Positions 1 to 10,177 are shown, counted from the first letter of the stretch. The stretch is DNA of 64,000 bases from Octadecabacter algicola (GCF_021532625.1 NZ_JAKGAR010000003.1:496001-560000); one strand, 5' to 3'. Program-made: numbers and translations. The notes: generated by a model not told the origin, from the sequence alone.

Positions 1-117
1 CTCGGTATGAAGGTCAGCATTTCTCACGCTGACGGAAAAGAAAACGGGCAGATTGTCTTGAACTACCGGAACCTTGAGCAACTAGATGATCTCCTCCGCC
101 TTTTGTCAGGAAGCTAA
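1..117 (+). CDS. parB: ParB chromosome-partitioning protein, C-terminal end only
   Basis: The window opens inside a plus-strand gene whose last 38 codons are readable, ending in TAA at 115-117. The peptide ends with NYRNLEQLDDLLRLLSGS, which resembles the C-terminal dimerisation domain of ParB (short beta strand, then a leucine-rich helix). ParB binds parS sites near the origin and, with ParA, segregates the chromosome. In Roseobacter relatives parA-parB is followed convergently by hemW, as here; the stop overlaps the end of hemW by four bases. The identification rests on a short tail plus gene order. Confidence 0.75.
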   Translation, partial: LGMKVSISHADGKENGQIVLNYRNLEQLDDLLRLLSGS

Positions 118-1250
118 TCCGACAAAAGGTTGGCAATAATTGCGTTCAGAACTGGCCGACCTTGATTTGTTACGGTTAGCCGGTTCGACTTACAATCTAG
201 GTGACCAATTTCTTTTAAGTCATTGATTAGGTTTGTTTTTTCATGAATCCATGACTCAGGTAACACGATGCCCTGGCTCATCCGCAATCCCATCAAGATA
301 CGCTCTTCTGTAATCGCTTCTGAAGACAGAGGGTTATTGATCAAGTCGCCGCCGGATCCAGTCTCGACGCGTCCAATCCAGTCTCCGGGCATTTTGGCTG
401 AAACAGTCTCGAAACGATCGCCATTCACGGTCAATCGACCGTGGGCACCAGGCCCGATTCCGGCCCAATCTCCGGAGTTCCAATAGATGAGGTTATGCCG
501 ACTTTCCTGACCTTCTTTCGCATGATTAGACACCTCATACGCCGGAAGCCCCGCAGCATTACAAATCCCTTGTGTGGTATCCCAAAGATCGGCACTAAGA
601 TCTTCGTCTGGCAAGTCACGCAGCAAACCACGCTTAAACCGATCTCCAAATGCTGTGCCGTCCTCGATGGTCAATTGATACAACGACAAGTGGTCGGGAT
701 CTAAACTAAGGGCGCGATAAAGCTCCTCTTCCCATTGTGAAACTGATTGCCCTTGTCTTGCGTAAATCAGGTCAAAGCTAACGCGCTCGAAAATGTTTCG
801 AGCGAGGTCGATGGCTAACAAGGCTTCGTCGGCTGAATGTAGTCGCCCAAGGGCCTTAAGATCCGGATCGTTTAGCGCTTGTACGCCAATTGAAACGCGG
901 TTCACCCCTGCTCCATGATAACCTGCAAACCGGTCGGCCTCGATGGATGTCGGGTTGGCCTCTAAGGTGACCTCAAGGTCATTGGCGAGCCTCCAATGTT
1001 TCCGGACGCGGTTCAGAATTCGCTCAACCGTCGAAACATCCATGAGGCTTGGAGTGCCACCGCCAAAAAAGATAGAGTTCAAAACTCTATCCGAGGTAAG
1101 CGCTGCAACACGATCGATCTCTGTTTCGAAGGCTGCCGCCCATCGCACTTGATCTATCGATGCCACTACATGGGAATTAAAATCGCAATACGGGCATTTC
1201 GCTTGGCAGAATGGCCAGTGGATATATAGGCCAAAGCCACCTTCAGGCAA
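114..1250 (-). CDS. hemW: HemW, radical SAM heme chaperone (HemN-like)
   Basis: 378 residues, radical SAM family. The 4Fe-4S motif CxxxCxxC is at Cys15, Cys19 and Cys22 and is followed by Asp-Phe. It therefore lacks the extra cysteine of true coproporphyrinogen dehydrogenase HemN, so HemW, a heme-trafficking protein, is the better call. GGGTPS at 63-68 is the SAM-binding glycine motif. The start is a TTG inside the end of rdgB, eight bases before the rdgB stop; a GAGGG ribosome-binding site lies five bases upstream of it. It is probably co-transcribed after rph and rdgB. Many databases mislabel this family as oxygen-independent coproporphyrinogen oxidase. Confidence 0.88.
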   Translation of the reverse strand: MPEGGFGLYIHWPFCQAKCPYCDFNSHVVASIDQVRWAAAFETEIDRVAALTSDRVLNSIFFGGGTPSLMDVSTVERILNRVRKHWRLANDLEVTLEANPTSIEADRFAGYHGAGVNRVSIGVQALNDPDLKALGRLHSADEALLAIDLARNIFERVSFDLIYARQGQSVSQWEEELYRALSLDPDHLSLYQLTIEDGTAFGDRFKRGLLRDLPDEDLSADLWDTTQGICNAAGLPAYEVSNHAKEGQESRHNLIYWNSGDWAGIGPGAHGRLTVNGDRFETVSAKMPGDWIGRVETGSGGDLINNPLSSEAITEERILMGLRMSQGIVLPESWIHEKTNLINDLKEIGHLDCKSNRLTVTNQGRPVLNAIIANLLSD

Positions 1251-1851
1251 AACAGCCCTCGATCAATTTCTTGAACGCGTCGGCACGGTGGCTGATCTTG
1301 TTCTTTTCCCAACGATCCATTTCTCCAAACGTAATGTCGTAACCGTCGGGTTGAAAGATCGGGTCATATCCGTGGCCTTGATCGCCCCGCATTGGCCAAA
1401 CGAGCTGACCAGGCATTACGCCTTCAAAGACTTCATCGTGTCCGTCTGGCCAAGCTAAAACTAAACAGCAACGAAACTGTGCGGACCGTGGAAACGACGC
1501 TTTGCGCTCTTCCAGTTCATTCCAAGTTCGAGTCATTGCCATAACAAAATCACGGCCGTTGGGCGTTTCGGCCCAATCAGCAGTGTAGACTCCTGGTGCT
1601 CCACCTAAGCCATCAACGGTAATCCCGCTGTCATCCGAAAGGGCTGGTAATCCAGTTGCAGCAACCGCAGCACGAGCCTTGATCCGCGCGTTTCCGGTAA
1701 AAGTGGTTTCCGTCTCTTCTGGTTCTGGAAGCCCGTGGTCCGCATTTGAAGAAACCGAAACGCCAAAGGGCTTTAACAAATCGGCAATCTCCTCCAGCTT
1801 TCCCTGATTGTGTGTCGCGATCAGAAGCTCGGTTCCGTTGAACTTTCTCAT
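1243..1851 (-). CDS. rdgB: RdgB/HAM1 non-canonical purine NTP pyrophosphatase
   Basis: 202 residues, the usual length of the Ham1/RdgB family. It hydrolyses dITP, XTP and ITP to monophosphates, keeping deaminated purines out of DNA. Visible family motifs are IATHNQGKLEEI near the N-terminus (nucleotide-binding loop) and LSDDSGI near residue 72, whose Asp residues bind metal. The C-terminal HRADAFKKL is also typical. Its ATG overlaps the rph stop by one base and its end overlaps the hemW start, so rph-rdgB-hemW is a tightly coupled minus-strand operon. Confidence 0.93.
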   Translation of the reverse strand: MRKFNGTELLIATHNQGKLEEIADLLKPFGVSVSSNADHGLPEPEETETTFTGNARIKARAAVAATGLPALSDDSGITVDGLGGAPGVYTADWAETPNGRDFVMAMTRTWNELEERKASFPRSAQFRCCLVLAWPDGHDEVFEGVMPGQLVWPMRGDQGHGYDPIFQPDGYDITFGEMDRWEKNKISHRADAFKKLIEGCFA

Positions 1852-2558
1852 TAGCTGACTGCCGCAATCTGGGCCGCACTCAATTCAGCAATGCCTTTAT
1901 CTGCCAGTTCCATCATCGCATTCATTTGATCACGGCTGAATGTTGAACCTTCAGCTGACATCTGAATTTCGATGAGCTTGTCGCTCGACATGACGAAATT
2001 TCCATCCACGCCAGCTTCTGAGTCTTCTGGATAGTCTAAATCAAGAACTGACTGACCCGCATAAACACCGCAAGACACTGCCGCTACAGGCACCGCTAAT
2101 GGATCCGATGTAACATCACCCGCCTTCATCAACTTGTTTACGGCCAATTTCAAAGCAACCCAACCACCCGTAATTGATGCGCAACGCGTTCCGCCATCTG
2201 CTTGAATGACATCGCAATCGACAACGATTTGCCGTTCGCCCAATGCAACACGGTCCACACCTGCCCGCAATGAGCGGCCAATTAAACGCTGAATTTCCTG
2301 AGTTCGACCGCTTTGACCGTTCTTTGCTTCACGTCGCATCCGAGTGTTCGTTGCACGAGGCAGCATCCCATACTCAGCCGTGACCCAACCAAGGCCAGAG
2401 TTCTTGATAAATGATGGAACGCGCTCATCAATTGAAGCAGTACAAAGCACATGAGTGTCGCCGCATTTAATAAGGCAGGACCCTTCCGCATGGCGTGTAA
2501 CATTCGTTTCGATCGAAACTTTCCGCATTTCGTCGATTTTTCTTCCGGAGGGGCGCAT
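1851..2558 (-). CDS. rph: Ribonuclease PH
   Basis: 235 residues from the ATG at 2558; an open frame continues 38 codons further upstream, but this ATG has a good ribosome-binding site (AAAGGA about five bases away) and gives the family's normal N-terminus, [12 protein letters not shown]. RNase PH is a phosphate-dependent 3'-5' exonuclease that trims tRNA precursors. The RNase PH hallmark region with RxxRR-type basic residues is seen in [19 protein letters not shown], and [10 protein letters not shown] contributes active-site acids. First gene of the minus-strand rph-rdgB-hemW operon, divergent from hrcA. Confidence 0.94.
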   Translation of the reverse strand: MRPSGRKIDEMRKVSIETNVTRHAEGSCLIKCGDTHVLCTASIDERVPSFIKNSGLGWVTAEYGMLPRATNTRMRREAKNGQSGRTQEIQRLIGRSLRAGVDRVALGERQIVVDCDVIQADGGTRCASITGGWVALKLAVNKLMKAGDVTSDPLAVPVAAVSCGVYAGQSVLDLDYPEDSEAGVDGNFVMSSDKLIEIQMSAEGSTFSRDQMNAMMELADKGIAELSAAQIAAVS

Positions 2559-2619
2559 TGCATGTCCTTTCTTAGGTTTCTCATCGGATACGCCGCGACG
2601 CTCGTAATTCCAACCCCGA

Positions 2620-2648
2620 TTGACCTTTGTCGCGCACAGGGGTCTAAC
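2620..2648 (+). promoter_or_regulatory. Probable sigma-70 promoter of hrcA-grpE
   Basis: TTGACC at 2620-2625 and TCTAAC at 2643-2648 are separated by exactly 17 bases, a reasonable vegetative promoter about 25 bases upstream of the hrcA start. No CIRCE inverted repeat (the HrcA operator) is visible here, so HrcA does not obviously repress its own operon. Confidence 0.5.
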
Positions 2649-2673
2649 TACCCTCGCCCCAAGGATTGCCACG

Positions 2674-3735
2674 ATGTCTGATCAATTGCCCAATCTTGAT
2701 GACATGAACGCTCGCTCTCGCGAGGTGTTTCGACGTGTTGTTGAGGGTTATCTAGAATCTGGCCTGCCGGTAGGTTCACGAACGCTAACGCGAAGCCTCT
2801 CTGAACAAGTCAGCGCCGCGACCATTCGCAATGTTATGCAAGACCTTGAACACTTAGGCTTACTAGACAGCCCTCACATCAGTGCTGGTCGGATCCCTAC
2901 TCAACAAGGGCTACGTATGTTTGTTGACGGTCTTCTTGAGGTCGGTGACATGGATGGTGATGATCGTGCTAAAATAGATCAAACACTTGGCGGTAATGAT
3001 GACGACGTTGGGACCTTGCTTGACCGCGTTGGGTCGGCACTCTCTGGGGTGACTCACGGCGCAAGTCTGGTTCTCACCCCAAAACACGAAGCCCCAATTA
3101 GGCACGTCGAATTTGTAAGTCTTGCCGCGGACCGTGCGCTTGTTGTTTTGGTGTTCGCTGATGGACATGTTGAGAACCGTGTCTTCACTCCACCACCTGG
3201 GCAGACTCCCTCATCAATGCGAGAAGCAGCGAACTTTATTAACTTCGTAGCTGAGGGCCGAACTTTGTCTGAACTCGGCAACGCAATTGCCCATGAAGTG
3301 CAGAATAGACGCCAAGAAATCGATGTTTTAGCTCGCGAGCTCATCAATACGGGTGCTGCGATGTGGGAGAACAAGGGCGAATCAACCGAACGACTTATTG
3401 TTCGTGGGCGTGGAAACTTGATCACAGACGAGGATGAAGCCGATCTCGACCGGATTCGTACCCTGTTTGACGACCTCGAACGCAAACGTGATATCGCTGA
3501 TTTCCTTGAATTGACGGACCAAGGCGAAGGCGTTCGCATTTTCATTGGCTCGGAGAACAAACTTTTCTCACTTTCGGGTTCATCTTTGGTGGTTTCTCCT
3601 TATATGAACGCTGATCGAAAGATCGTCGGCGCGGTTGGTGTCATTGGACCCACCCGCCTCAACTACGGGCGCATTGTGCCCATCGTGGATTATACCGCGC
3701 AGCTGGTCGGGAAACTGATTCAGGACCGCGGATAG
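2674..3735 (+). CDS. hrcA: HrcA heat-inducible transcription repressor
   Basis: 353 residues from the ATG at 2674, chosen because AAGGA sits seven bases upstream and the protein then begins [16 protein letters not shown], in family register. HrcA is a dimeric repressor that binds CIRCE elements, in alphaproteobacteria mainly ahead of groESL, and is kept active by GroEL. The N-terminal winged helix contains SRTLTR and [13 protein letters not shown] followed by [15 protein letters not shown], all characteristic. The C-terminal GAF-like half ends with the typical [16 protein letters not shown]. It is followed after 13 bases by grpE, a standard alphaproteobacterial pair. Confidence 0.96.
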   Translation: MSDQLPNLDDMNARSREVFRRVVEGYLESGLPVGSRTLTRSLSEQVSAATIRNVMQDLEHLGLLDSPHISAGRIPTQQGLRMFVDGLLEVGDMDGDDRAKIDQTLGGNDDDVGTLLDRVGSALSGVTHGASLVLTPKHEAPIRHVEFVSLAADRALVVLVFADGHVENRVFTPPPGQTPSSMREAANFINFVAEGRTLSELGNAIAHEVQNRRQEIDVLARELINTGAAMWENKGESTERLIVRGRGNLITDEDEADLDRIRTLFDDLERKRDIADFLELTDQGEGVRIFIGSENKLFSLSGSSLVVSPYMNADRKIVGAVGVIGPTRLNYGRIVPIVDYTAQLVGKLIQDRG

Positions 3736-3748
3736 GGAATGCTGGATT

Positions 3749-4321
3749 ATGGCTGACAAAGACAACAACGACCAATTTCTTGATGACATCATGGCGGAAA
3801 CCGATCTCGGTCCAGAAGACGAAATGACCTTGGATGAAATGGTCGCCGAGAGTGACGATATTGTAGCTCTAAAGACTGAAATCGCTGAGCTCAAAGATGG
3901 GTATATGCGGGCCCTCGCTGATGTAGAAAATTCGCGCAAGCGGGCTGATCGCGATCGGCGCGAAGCTGAAAACTACGGCGGTTCTCGCCTCGCTCGCGAT
4001 TTGCTGCCGGTTTATGACAACCTGACGCGCGCGCTTCAGATGGCGAAAGAAGACGGCAAAGAAGGCGACAAGGCTTTGCTGGAAGGCGTTGAGCTTACAA
4101 TGCGCGAACTGATTGGCGTCTTTAAGAAGCACGGCATTGATCCGATCGTCCCGGAAGTCGGCGACAAGTTTGATCCACAGTTCCACGAAGCAATGTTCGA
4201 AGCCCCCCTACCCGGCACTAAGGCTGGCGACATCATCCAAGTGGCAAACACTGGTTTCATGTTGCATGACCGCTTGTTGCGTCCTGCACAGGTTGGCGTG
4301 TCTTCTACTCCGAAGTCTTAA
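3749..4321 (+). CDS. grpE: GrpE nucleotide exchange factor
   Basis: 190 residues. GrpE is the ADP-release factor for DnaK. An acidic N-terminal tail (to about residue 35) precedes a coiled-coil segment with DGYMRALADVENSRKRADR and then the globular beta-wing domain carrying the family signature around GDKFDPQFHEAM. The gene is 13 bases downstream of hrcA and presumably in the same transcript. Its end overlaps the end of mutS by 17 bases on the opposite strand. The partner genes dnaK and dnaJ lie about 47 kb away in the same window. Confidence 0.95.
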   Translation: MADKDNNDQFLDDIMAETDLGPEDEMTLDEMVAESDDIVALKTEIAELKDGYMRALADVENSRKRADRDRREAENYGGSRLARDLLPVYDNLTRALQMAKEDGKEGDKALLEGVELTMRELIGVFKKHGIDPIVPEVGDKFDPQFHEAMFEAPLPGTKAGDIIQVANTGFMLHDRLLRPAQVGVSSTPKS

Positions 4322-6929
4322 TCAACCCACGAAGCTCGTAGATCAAATCCAAGGCATCCTTGGGCGAAAGATCATCTGGCAACACGTTTTTAAGCCGCGC
4401 CTCCACTTCGGATGGCGCGGTTTTTTGTGGAACAGGTGCTGGAGTCGCACTGAATAAGGGTAAGTCATCGATGACTGCTTTTTGCTGTCCCTCACGCTCG
4501 CCTTTTTCCAACGCTTCAAGCACCACCTTCGCGCGGTCGACAACAGTTTTGGGTAGGCCAGCCAAACGGGCGACTTGTACACCGTAGGATCGGTCTGCGG
4601 TGCCACGTTTGACTTCATGTAGGAAGATTACGTCGCCTTCCCATTCTTTCACCGTCACCGTCGCATTGGCTACGTTGTCTAGCTTGTCAGACAGCCCAGT
4701 CATTTCGTGATAGTGTGTCGCAAACAAAGCGCGACACCGGTTTACTTCATGCAGGTGTTCTAGTGTTGCCCATGCGATCGACAGGCCATCATACGTTGCC
4801 GTGCCACGGCCGATTTCGTCCAAGATCACCAATGCGCGGTCATCTGCCTGATTGAGAATGGCTGCGGTTTCAACCATCTCTACCATAAATGTCGATTGTC
4901 CCTTGCTCAGATCATCGGACGCGCCAACCCGGCTGAAAATCTGACTAACAATTCCGATTTTGGCGTCCTTTGCTGGAACGAATGCCCCCATCTGCGCAAG
5001 GATCGCGATCACCGCATTCTGCCGTAGGTAAGTCGATTTACCAGCCATGTTCGGACCGGTGAGCAGCCAGATAGATTCATCACTAAGGTTACAATCATTC
5101 GCCACGAACGGAGTACCGCTGGGTGCAAGTGCTGCCTCTACAACCGGATGACGGCCTTCGGAGATCGTGAATTCCCGTTCGTTTGTCAGGATCGGACGAA
5201 CCCAATTTTCTTCTCGTGCCAGTCGTGCCAGTGCCGCGCTAAGATCAAATTCCGCCAAACCACGGGCCAAAGTAAACAACGGCGCAGATTGGCCGAGTAT
5301 TTCGGTACTTAAGGTGGAATAGAGCCGTTTTTCGATTTCCAAGCACCGGCCACCAGCGTTCAGGATCCGGGTTTCCAATTCTGACAGCTCGATCGTGGTG
5401 AATCTAACTTGGTTTGCTGTGGTTTGCCGATGAATATAGGTTTCTGACAGCGGCGCAGAGAGCATCTTTTCCGCATGGGTGGCTGTCACTTCGACAAAGT
5501 AGCCTAGAACATTGTTGTGTTTGATTTTCAGTGCAGAGACGCCTGTTTCATCGGCATAGCGCCCTTGCAAACCGGCAATAATAGACCGGCCTTCGTCCCT
5601 TAAAGAACGATATTCATCCAGTTCTGTGTCGTACCCTGTCGCGATGAACCCACCATCGCGGGCAAGCAGTGGCGGTTCGGCAACGAGTGCGGAGTCTAGC
5701 AAATCCAACAATGGCTCCTGCCCTGTTAGATCTTTGGCAGCTTGCACCAAGACATCGGGCATTTCGGAGGGTAGTGCGTCAGAAATCAGCCCCGCTTGGC
5801 TGATTGCGTTGCGTACGGCTGCCATATCTCTAGGTCCGCCGCGCTCAAGGGAAAGGCGTGATAATGCACGATCCAGATCGGGAACTTCGCGCAACCGATC
5901 TTCTAGCAAAGCACCGACGTCAGCCCGTTCCAAGCACCACGAGATTGCATCATGGCGGGCGGATATTTGGCCTAAATCGCGAGAGGGCGAGGAAAGTCGA
6001 CGTTCCAGCAGTCGTGCCCCTGCTGACGTTGATGTACGGTCAATTACGGATAGCAATGACCCTGCTCGCCCACCGTTCATCCCACGGACCAACTCCAAAG
6101 ATTTACGCGTCGCTGCGTCGATCCGCATAGCAGCTTCGCGCTTTTCACGGATTGGTGGACGTAGCAGCGGCAGTTTCCCTTTTTGAGTGATCTCAAGATA
6201 TTCGACAATTGCTGCCATCGCTGCGATTTCGGCGCGGTCGAAAGCCCCAAAACCTTCCAGAGATCCGACAGAATAGACACTAATAAGGCGCTTTTCACCA
6301 TTCGTGCTATCAAATGCCGCATTACCCAAGGTCGTGACAGCAGCGCCAGAATCTTCGATGATCGAACTGAATTCGTCTTCACCAGCTTCACTCAGAAGTA
6401 CTTCCTTGGGCCCCAAACGCGCCAATTCCGGCCCAAGTTCGGACGCTTTGCAGCTCAGGACTGAAAACGCTCCTGTAGAGATATCAACCCAAGCCAAGGC
6501 CCCTTCCCCGCGCACATCAGCATAGGCTGCTAAAAAGTTGTGTCGACGCGCATCAAGTAATGCATCCTCAGTCAAAGTTCCGGGCGTAACGACCCGCGTT
6601 ACACCGCGTTTAACGACGGATTTGTAACCGCGTTTCTTTGCTTCAGCGGGGCTTTCAAGTTGTTCGCAAACTGCAACCCGATGTCCCTTGCGGATCAGAG
6701 TTAGAAAATACCCTTCGGCGGCATGATGCGGTACGCCACACATCGCGATGTCTTCGCCCAAGTGTTTTCCACGTTTCGTGAGAGCAATATCGAGCGCCCC
6801 AGCCGCTGCAACAGCGTCATCGAAGAACAATTCATAGAAATCGCCCATACGATAAAACAGCAGCGCGTCCGGATGGTCGGCTTTGATCTCAAGATATTGC
6901 GCCATCATCGGCGTCACAGTGCTGCTCAT
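4305..6929 (-). CDS. mutS: MutS DNA mismatch-repair ATPase
   Basis: 874 residues from the ATG at 6929, preferred over an upstream ATG because a run of six G followed by A lies just before it as ribosome-binding site. Domain I carries the mismatch-probing FYE motif at 31-33 (GDFYELF). The core and clamp domains follow, then the ABC-type ATPase with Walker A GPNMAGKST near residue 623, Walker B VILDEIGRGT near 700 and the ATHYHE switch. MutS recognises mispairs and recruits MutL. It is convergent with grpE and divergent from maeB. All key motifs are present and the length is normal. Confidence 0.97.
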   Translation of the reverse strand: MSSTVTPMMAQYLEIKADHPDALLFYRMGDFYELFFDDAVAAAGALDIALTKRGKHLGEDIAMCGVPHHAAEGYFLTLIRKGHRVAVCEQLESPAEAKKRGYKSVVKRGVTRVVTPGTLTEDALLDARRHNFLAAYADVRGEGALAWVDISTGAFSVLSCKASELGPELARLGPKEVLLSEAGEDEFSSIIEDSGAAVTTLGNAAFDSTNGEKRLISVYSVGSLEGFGAFDRAEIAAMAAIVEYLEITQKGKLPLLRPPIREKREAAMRIDAATRKSLELVRGMNGGRAGSLLSVIDRTSTSAGARLLERRLSSPSRDLGQISARHDAISWCLERADVGALLEDRLREVPDLDRALSRLSLERGGPRDMAAVRNAISQAGLISDALPSEMPDVLVQAAKDLTGQEPLLDLLDSALVAEPPLLARDGGFIATGYDTELDEYRSLRDEGRSIIAGLQGRYADETGVSALKIKHNNVLGYFVEVTATHAEKMLSAPLSETYIHRQTTANQVRFTTIELSELETRILNAGGRCLEIEKRLYSTLSTEILGQSAPLFTLARGLAEFDLSAALARLAREENWVRPILTNEREFTISEGRHPVVEAALAPSGTPFVANDCNLSDESIWLLTGPNMAGKSTYLRQNAVIAILAQMGAFVPAKDAKIGIVSQIFSRVGASDDLSKGQSTFMVEMVETAAILNQADDRALVILDEIGRGTATYDGLSIAWATLEHLHEVNRCRALFATHYHEMTGLSDKLDNVANATVTVKEWEGDVIFLHEVKRGTADRSYGVQVARLAGLPKTVVDRAKVVLEALEKGEREGQQKAVIDDLPLFSATPAPVPQKTAPSEVEARLKNVLPDDLSPKDALDLIYELRGLIKTSE

Positions 6930-6999
6930 GTGTCCCCCCAATGGCCGCTGATGCAACCTAATGGCCATATGTTAGCGACGAAAGTCCAAAATCCGCCCA

Positions 7000-7028
7000 T
7001 TGCGGGGAACATTCGCGCCCCCTATCAA
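7000..7028 (+). promoter_or_regulatory. Candidate promoter of the malic enzyme gene
   Basis: TTGCGG at 7000-7005 and TATCAA at 7023-7028 are spaced by 17 bases, 25 bases upstream of the maeB start. The match to the sigma-70 consensus is partial, so this is only a candidate. Confidence 0.3.
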
Positions 7029-7052
7029 GGCTCAGACTTAAGGGAGAGAAAC

Positions 7053-9308
7053 ATGGCCAGCAATCGGATCACACGAGAGGACGCTCTAGCGTTCCATTTG
7101 GAACCCACACCGGGCAAATGGGAAATCAACGCGACTGTTCCTATGACCACTCAACGTGATCTATCACTTGCGTATTCTCCGGGTGTGGCTGTTCCATGTG
7201 AAGACATCGCCGAGAATCCTGAGTTGGCATATGACTACACCAACAAAGGCAACCTAGTTGCAGTGATTTCGAACGGAACGGCTGTTTTGGGCCTTGGAAA
7301 TCTAGGCGCGCTGGGCTCAAAGCCAGTGATGGAAGGTAAGGCGGTTCTGTTTAAACGGTTCGCTGACGTGAACTCGATCGACATTGAACTCGATACTGAA
7401 GACCCAGATGCGTTTTGTAATGCGGTCCGCCTCATGGGGCCGACGTTTGGCGGCATCAACCTCGAAGATATCAAAGCGCCGGAATGTTTCATCATCGAAC
7501 AACGGCTCAAGGAAGAAATGGACATCCCAGTCTTTCATGATGACCAACACGGAACAGCAGTGATTTGCGCTGCTGGCTTGATCAATGCCTTGTATATCTC
7601 GGGCAAGAAAATTGAGGACGTTAAGATCGTGCTCAATGGGGCAGGCGCTGCGGGTATCGCATGCATTGAGTTGTTGAAGTCCATGGGTGCCAAACACGAG
7701 CATTGTATCGTTTGTGACACAAAGGGGGTGATCTATCAGGGTCGTACCGACGGCATGAACCAATGGAAGTCCGCCCATGCTGTCAAAACTGAATTACGCA
7801 GTCTTGAAGACGCGATGAAAGGCGCGGACGTGTTTCTGGGCGTTTCGGCCAAGGGCGCTGTTACGCCGGAAATGGTTGCCGATATGGCTGATAATCCAGT
7901 CATCTTTGCGATGGCGAACCCTGATCCAGAGATCACACCGGAAGAAGCTCACGCTGTACGGGTCGATGCGATCGTTGCGACAGGTCGCAGTGATTACCCC
8001 AATCAGGTAAACAACGTGTTGGGCTTCCCGTATTTGTTCCGCGGCGCTCTCGACATCCACGCAAGAGCGATCAACGATGAAATGAAGATCGCTTGCGCTC
8101 ATGCGCTTGCCCAGCTCGCCCGCGAAGACGTCCCAGACGAAGTGGCGATGGCATATGGTAAGAAGCTAACCTTTGGACGAGATTACATCATCCCAACGCC
8201 ATTTGATCCCCGTTTGATCCATGTTGTACCGCCAGCCGTTGCGCGCGCAGGGATGGATACTGGTGTTGCGCGTCGCCCTATCGTCGACATCGAAGGGTAT
8301 GAGGAATCTCTCAAGACTCGCATGGATCCAACGGCAAGTATTCTACGTGGGATCAACACGCGTGCTCGTGCGAACCAACATACGATTGTCTTTGCTGAAG
8401 GCGACGATCCGCGTGTTCTTAGGGCGGCTGTTCAATATCAACGCTCAGGCTTTGGGCGTGCTCTTGTGGTCGGGCGAGAAGATGATGTGAAAGAGAAGCT
8501 CATCGCAGCTGGCCTTGGGGATGCGGTACGTGAATTGCGTGTTGTGAATGCAGCAAACACTGAGCACCTGGACAGCTATAAATCCTATCTTTACGACCGT
8601 TTGCAGCGCAAAGGTTATGATCGGCACGATATTCATCGTCTGGCATCGCGTGATCGTCACGTCTTTGCATCTTTGATGCTTGCACATGGTCATGCGGACG
8701 GAATGGTAACTGGTGCGACGCGTAAATCTGCCCATGTTCTTGAGTTGATTAACCACGTCTTTGATGCGGGTCCCCAAGATGGTGCAGTTGGCGTTACCGC
8801 CGTGCTTAACAAAGGCCGGATTGTTCTTATCTCTGATACGCTTGTTCATGAATGGCCCGATGAAAATGGACTAGCGGATATCGCTGAACAGAGTGCCCAT
8901 ATCGCGCGTCGTCTTGGTCTTGAACCTCGCGTTGCGTTCGCTTCTTTTTCGACTTTTGGGTACCCGGTATCTGAAAGAGCAGAGAAGATGCACCTTGCAA
9001 CGGACGTACTTGACGCTCGCGGCGTTGATTTCGAGTACGATGGCGAGATGACCGTCGATGTTGCGTTGAATGCCAAGGCGCAGGAACACTACCCGTTTTG
9101 CCGTCTAACTGGACCAGCCAACATTCTGGTTGTGCCGGCTCGTCACTCTGCTTCGATCTCGGTCAAGCTGATGCAGGAAATGGCTGGTGCGACGGTGATT
9201 GGGCCGATTTTGGCGGGCATCGATAAACCAATCCAGATATGTTCTACGGGCAGCACGGTGAACGACATTTTGAACATGGCTGTCCTTGCGTCGAGCACGG
9301 CGACATAA
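7053..9308 (+). CDS. maeB: NADP-dependent malic enzyme with phosphotransacetylase-like C-terminal domain
   Basis: 751 residues from the ATG at 7053, with AGGGAGAGAA as ribosome-binding site; the open frame upstream overlaps mutS and lacks one. The enzyme decarboxylates malate to pyruvate, linking the TCA cycle to pyruvate and NADPH. The N-terminal malic domain shows YTNKGNLVAVISNGTAVLG and FHDDQHGTA. A Rossmann fold with GAGAAG lies near residue 196. From about residue 430 the protein is a phosphate acetyl/butyryl-transferase-like domain, an allosteric module in MaeB rather than an active Pta. Length and architecture match the large hybrid malic enzymes of alphaproteobacteria. Confidence 0.95.
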   Translation: MASNRITREDALAFHLEPTPGKWEINATVPMTTQRDLSLAYSPGVAVPCEDIAENPELAYDYTNKGNLVAVISNGTAVLGLGNLGALGSKPVMEGKAVLFKRFADVNSIDIELDTEDPDAFCNAVRLMGPTFGGINLEDIKAPECFIIEQRLKEEMDIPVFHDDQHGTAVICAAGLINALYISGKKIEDVKIVLNGAGAAGIACIELLKSMGAKHEHCIVCDTKGVIYQGRTDGMNQWKSAHAVKTELRSLEDAMKGADVFLGVSAKGAVTPEMVADMADNPVIFAMANPDPEITPEEAHAVRVDAIVATGRSDYPNQVNNVLGFPYLFRGALDIHARAINDEMKIACAHALAQLAREDVPDEVAMAYGKKLTFGRDYIIPTPFDPRLIHVVPPAVARAGMDTGVARRPIVDIEGYEESLKTRMDPTASILRGINTRARANQHTIVFAEGDDPRVLRAAVQYQRSGFGRALVVGREDDVKEKLIAAGLGDAVRELRVVNAANTEHLDSYKSYLYDRLQRKGYDRHDIHRLASRDRHVFASLMLAHGHADGMVTGATRKSAHVLELINHVFDAGPQDGAVGVTAVLNKGRIVLISDTLVHEWPDENGLADIAEQSAHIARRLGLEPRVAFASFSTFGYPVSERAEKMHLATDVLDARGVDFEYDGEMTVDVALNAKAQEHYPFCRLTGPANILVVPARHSASISVKLMQEMAGATVIGPILAGIDKPIQICSTGSTVNDILNMAVLASSTAT

Positions 9309-9310
9309 CA

Positions 9311-10177
9311 ATGACCATTTGGAACCTTGGTGGAATCAATGCGGACTACGTTTATGGAGTGCCACATATACCGGCGCCAGGTGAAACGTTGGACGCCGTG
9401 TCACGACAGGTATTCTTGGGCGGTAAGGGGGCAAACATGTCCGTCGCGGCGTCGCGAGCGGGTGCACATGTTGCGCATATTGGTGCTGTTGGGCCTGATG
9501 GGCGCTGGGCGGTTGATAGATTGATGGAGTATGGCGTTGATACACGCGCCATAAAATTCATAGAAACTGAAACAGCCCATGCGATGATCTTTGTCGCAGA
9601 TGATGGTGAGAATGGTATTGTTGTTTACCCTGGTGCGAACCGCGAGATCCCTCAGGCAACTCTGAACCAGTCTCTAACACTGGCAAAAACAGGCGACTGG
9701 TTTGTTACACAGAACGAAGTGAACATGCAGCTTGATGCCGTGAAGCTCGCCAAAAAGATGGGTTTAAGAACGGCCTATGCTGCGGCGCCATTTGATGCAG
9801 AGGTCACCATGTCGCTTCTGCCTCATCTTGATTTTCTTATTCTAAATGAAATCGAATCTGATCAGTTGCGGGACGCGACAGGGCAGGGACCAGAAGATCT
9901 GCCAGTCAAAGACATCATTGTGACGCTAGGCGCAAAGGGTGCGAAGTGGTTCGGCGAAGAAAGCCCCGTTCATGTTCCGTCGTTTGAAGTGACACCTGTT
10001 GATACCACTGGGGCGGGCGATACCTTTACTGGATATGTTCTGGCTGGGCTCGACCGCGGTCAACCCATCCTTCAAGCAATGCAGTTCGCATCAAAGGCTG
10101 CGGCAATCATGGTCACGCGGCGTGGCACTGCCGACGTGATCCCTGATCTGGCGGATGTCCAAGCGTTTAGTGGTTGA
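9311..10177 (+). CDS. PfkB-family carbohydrate kinase, ribokinase-like
   Basis: 288 residues from the ATG two bases after the malic enzyme stop; the pair looks co-transcribed. The ribokinase signature GGKGANMSVAASRAGA is at about 37-52, and the C-terminal anion-hole and catalytic motif DTTGAGDTF lies near residue 231, with the catalytic Asp. The fold phosphorylates sugars at a hydroxyl using ATP. The substrate cannot be read from sequence; ribose is the nearest guess, but no ribose transporter or catabolic gene is nearby. The 3' end overlaps the convergent msrA by 11 bases. Confidence 0.82.
   Translation: MTIWNLGGINADYVYGVPHIPAPGETLDAVSRQVFLGGKGANMSVAASRAGAHVAHIGAVGPDGRWAVDRLMEYGVDTRAIKFIETETAHAMIFVADDGENGIVVYPGANREIPQATLNQSLTLAKTGDWFVTQNEVNMQLDAVKLAKKMGLRTAYAAAPFDAEVTMSLLPHLDFLILNEIESDQLRDATGQGPEDLPVKDIIVTLGAKGAKWFGEESPVHVPSFEVTPVDTTGAGDTFTGYVLAGLDRGQPILQAMQFASKAAAIMVTRRGTADVIPDLADVQAFSG

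Noticed and set aside
2559-2673. A CIRCE operator upstream of hrcA
   Set aside because: No TTAGCACTC-N9-GAGTGCTAA-like inverted repeat is present here or before dnaK.
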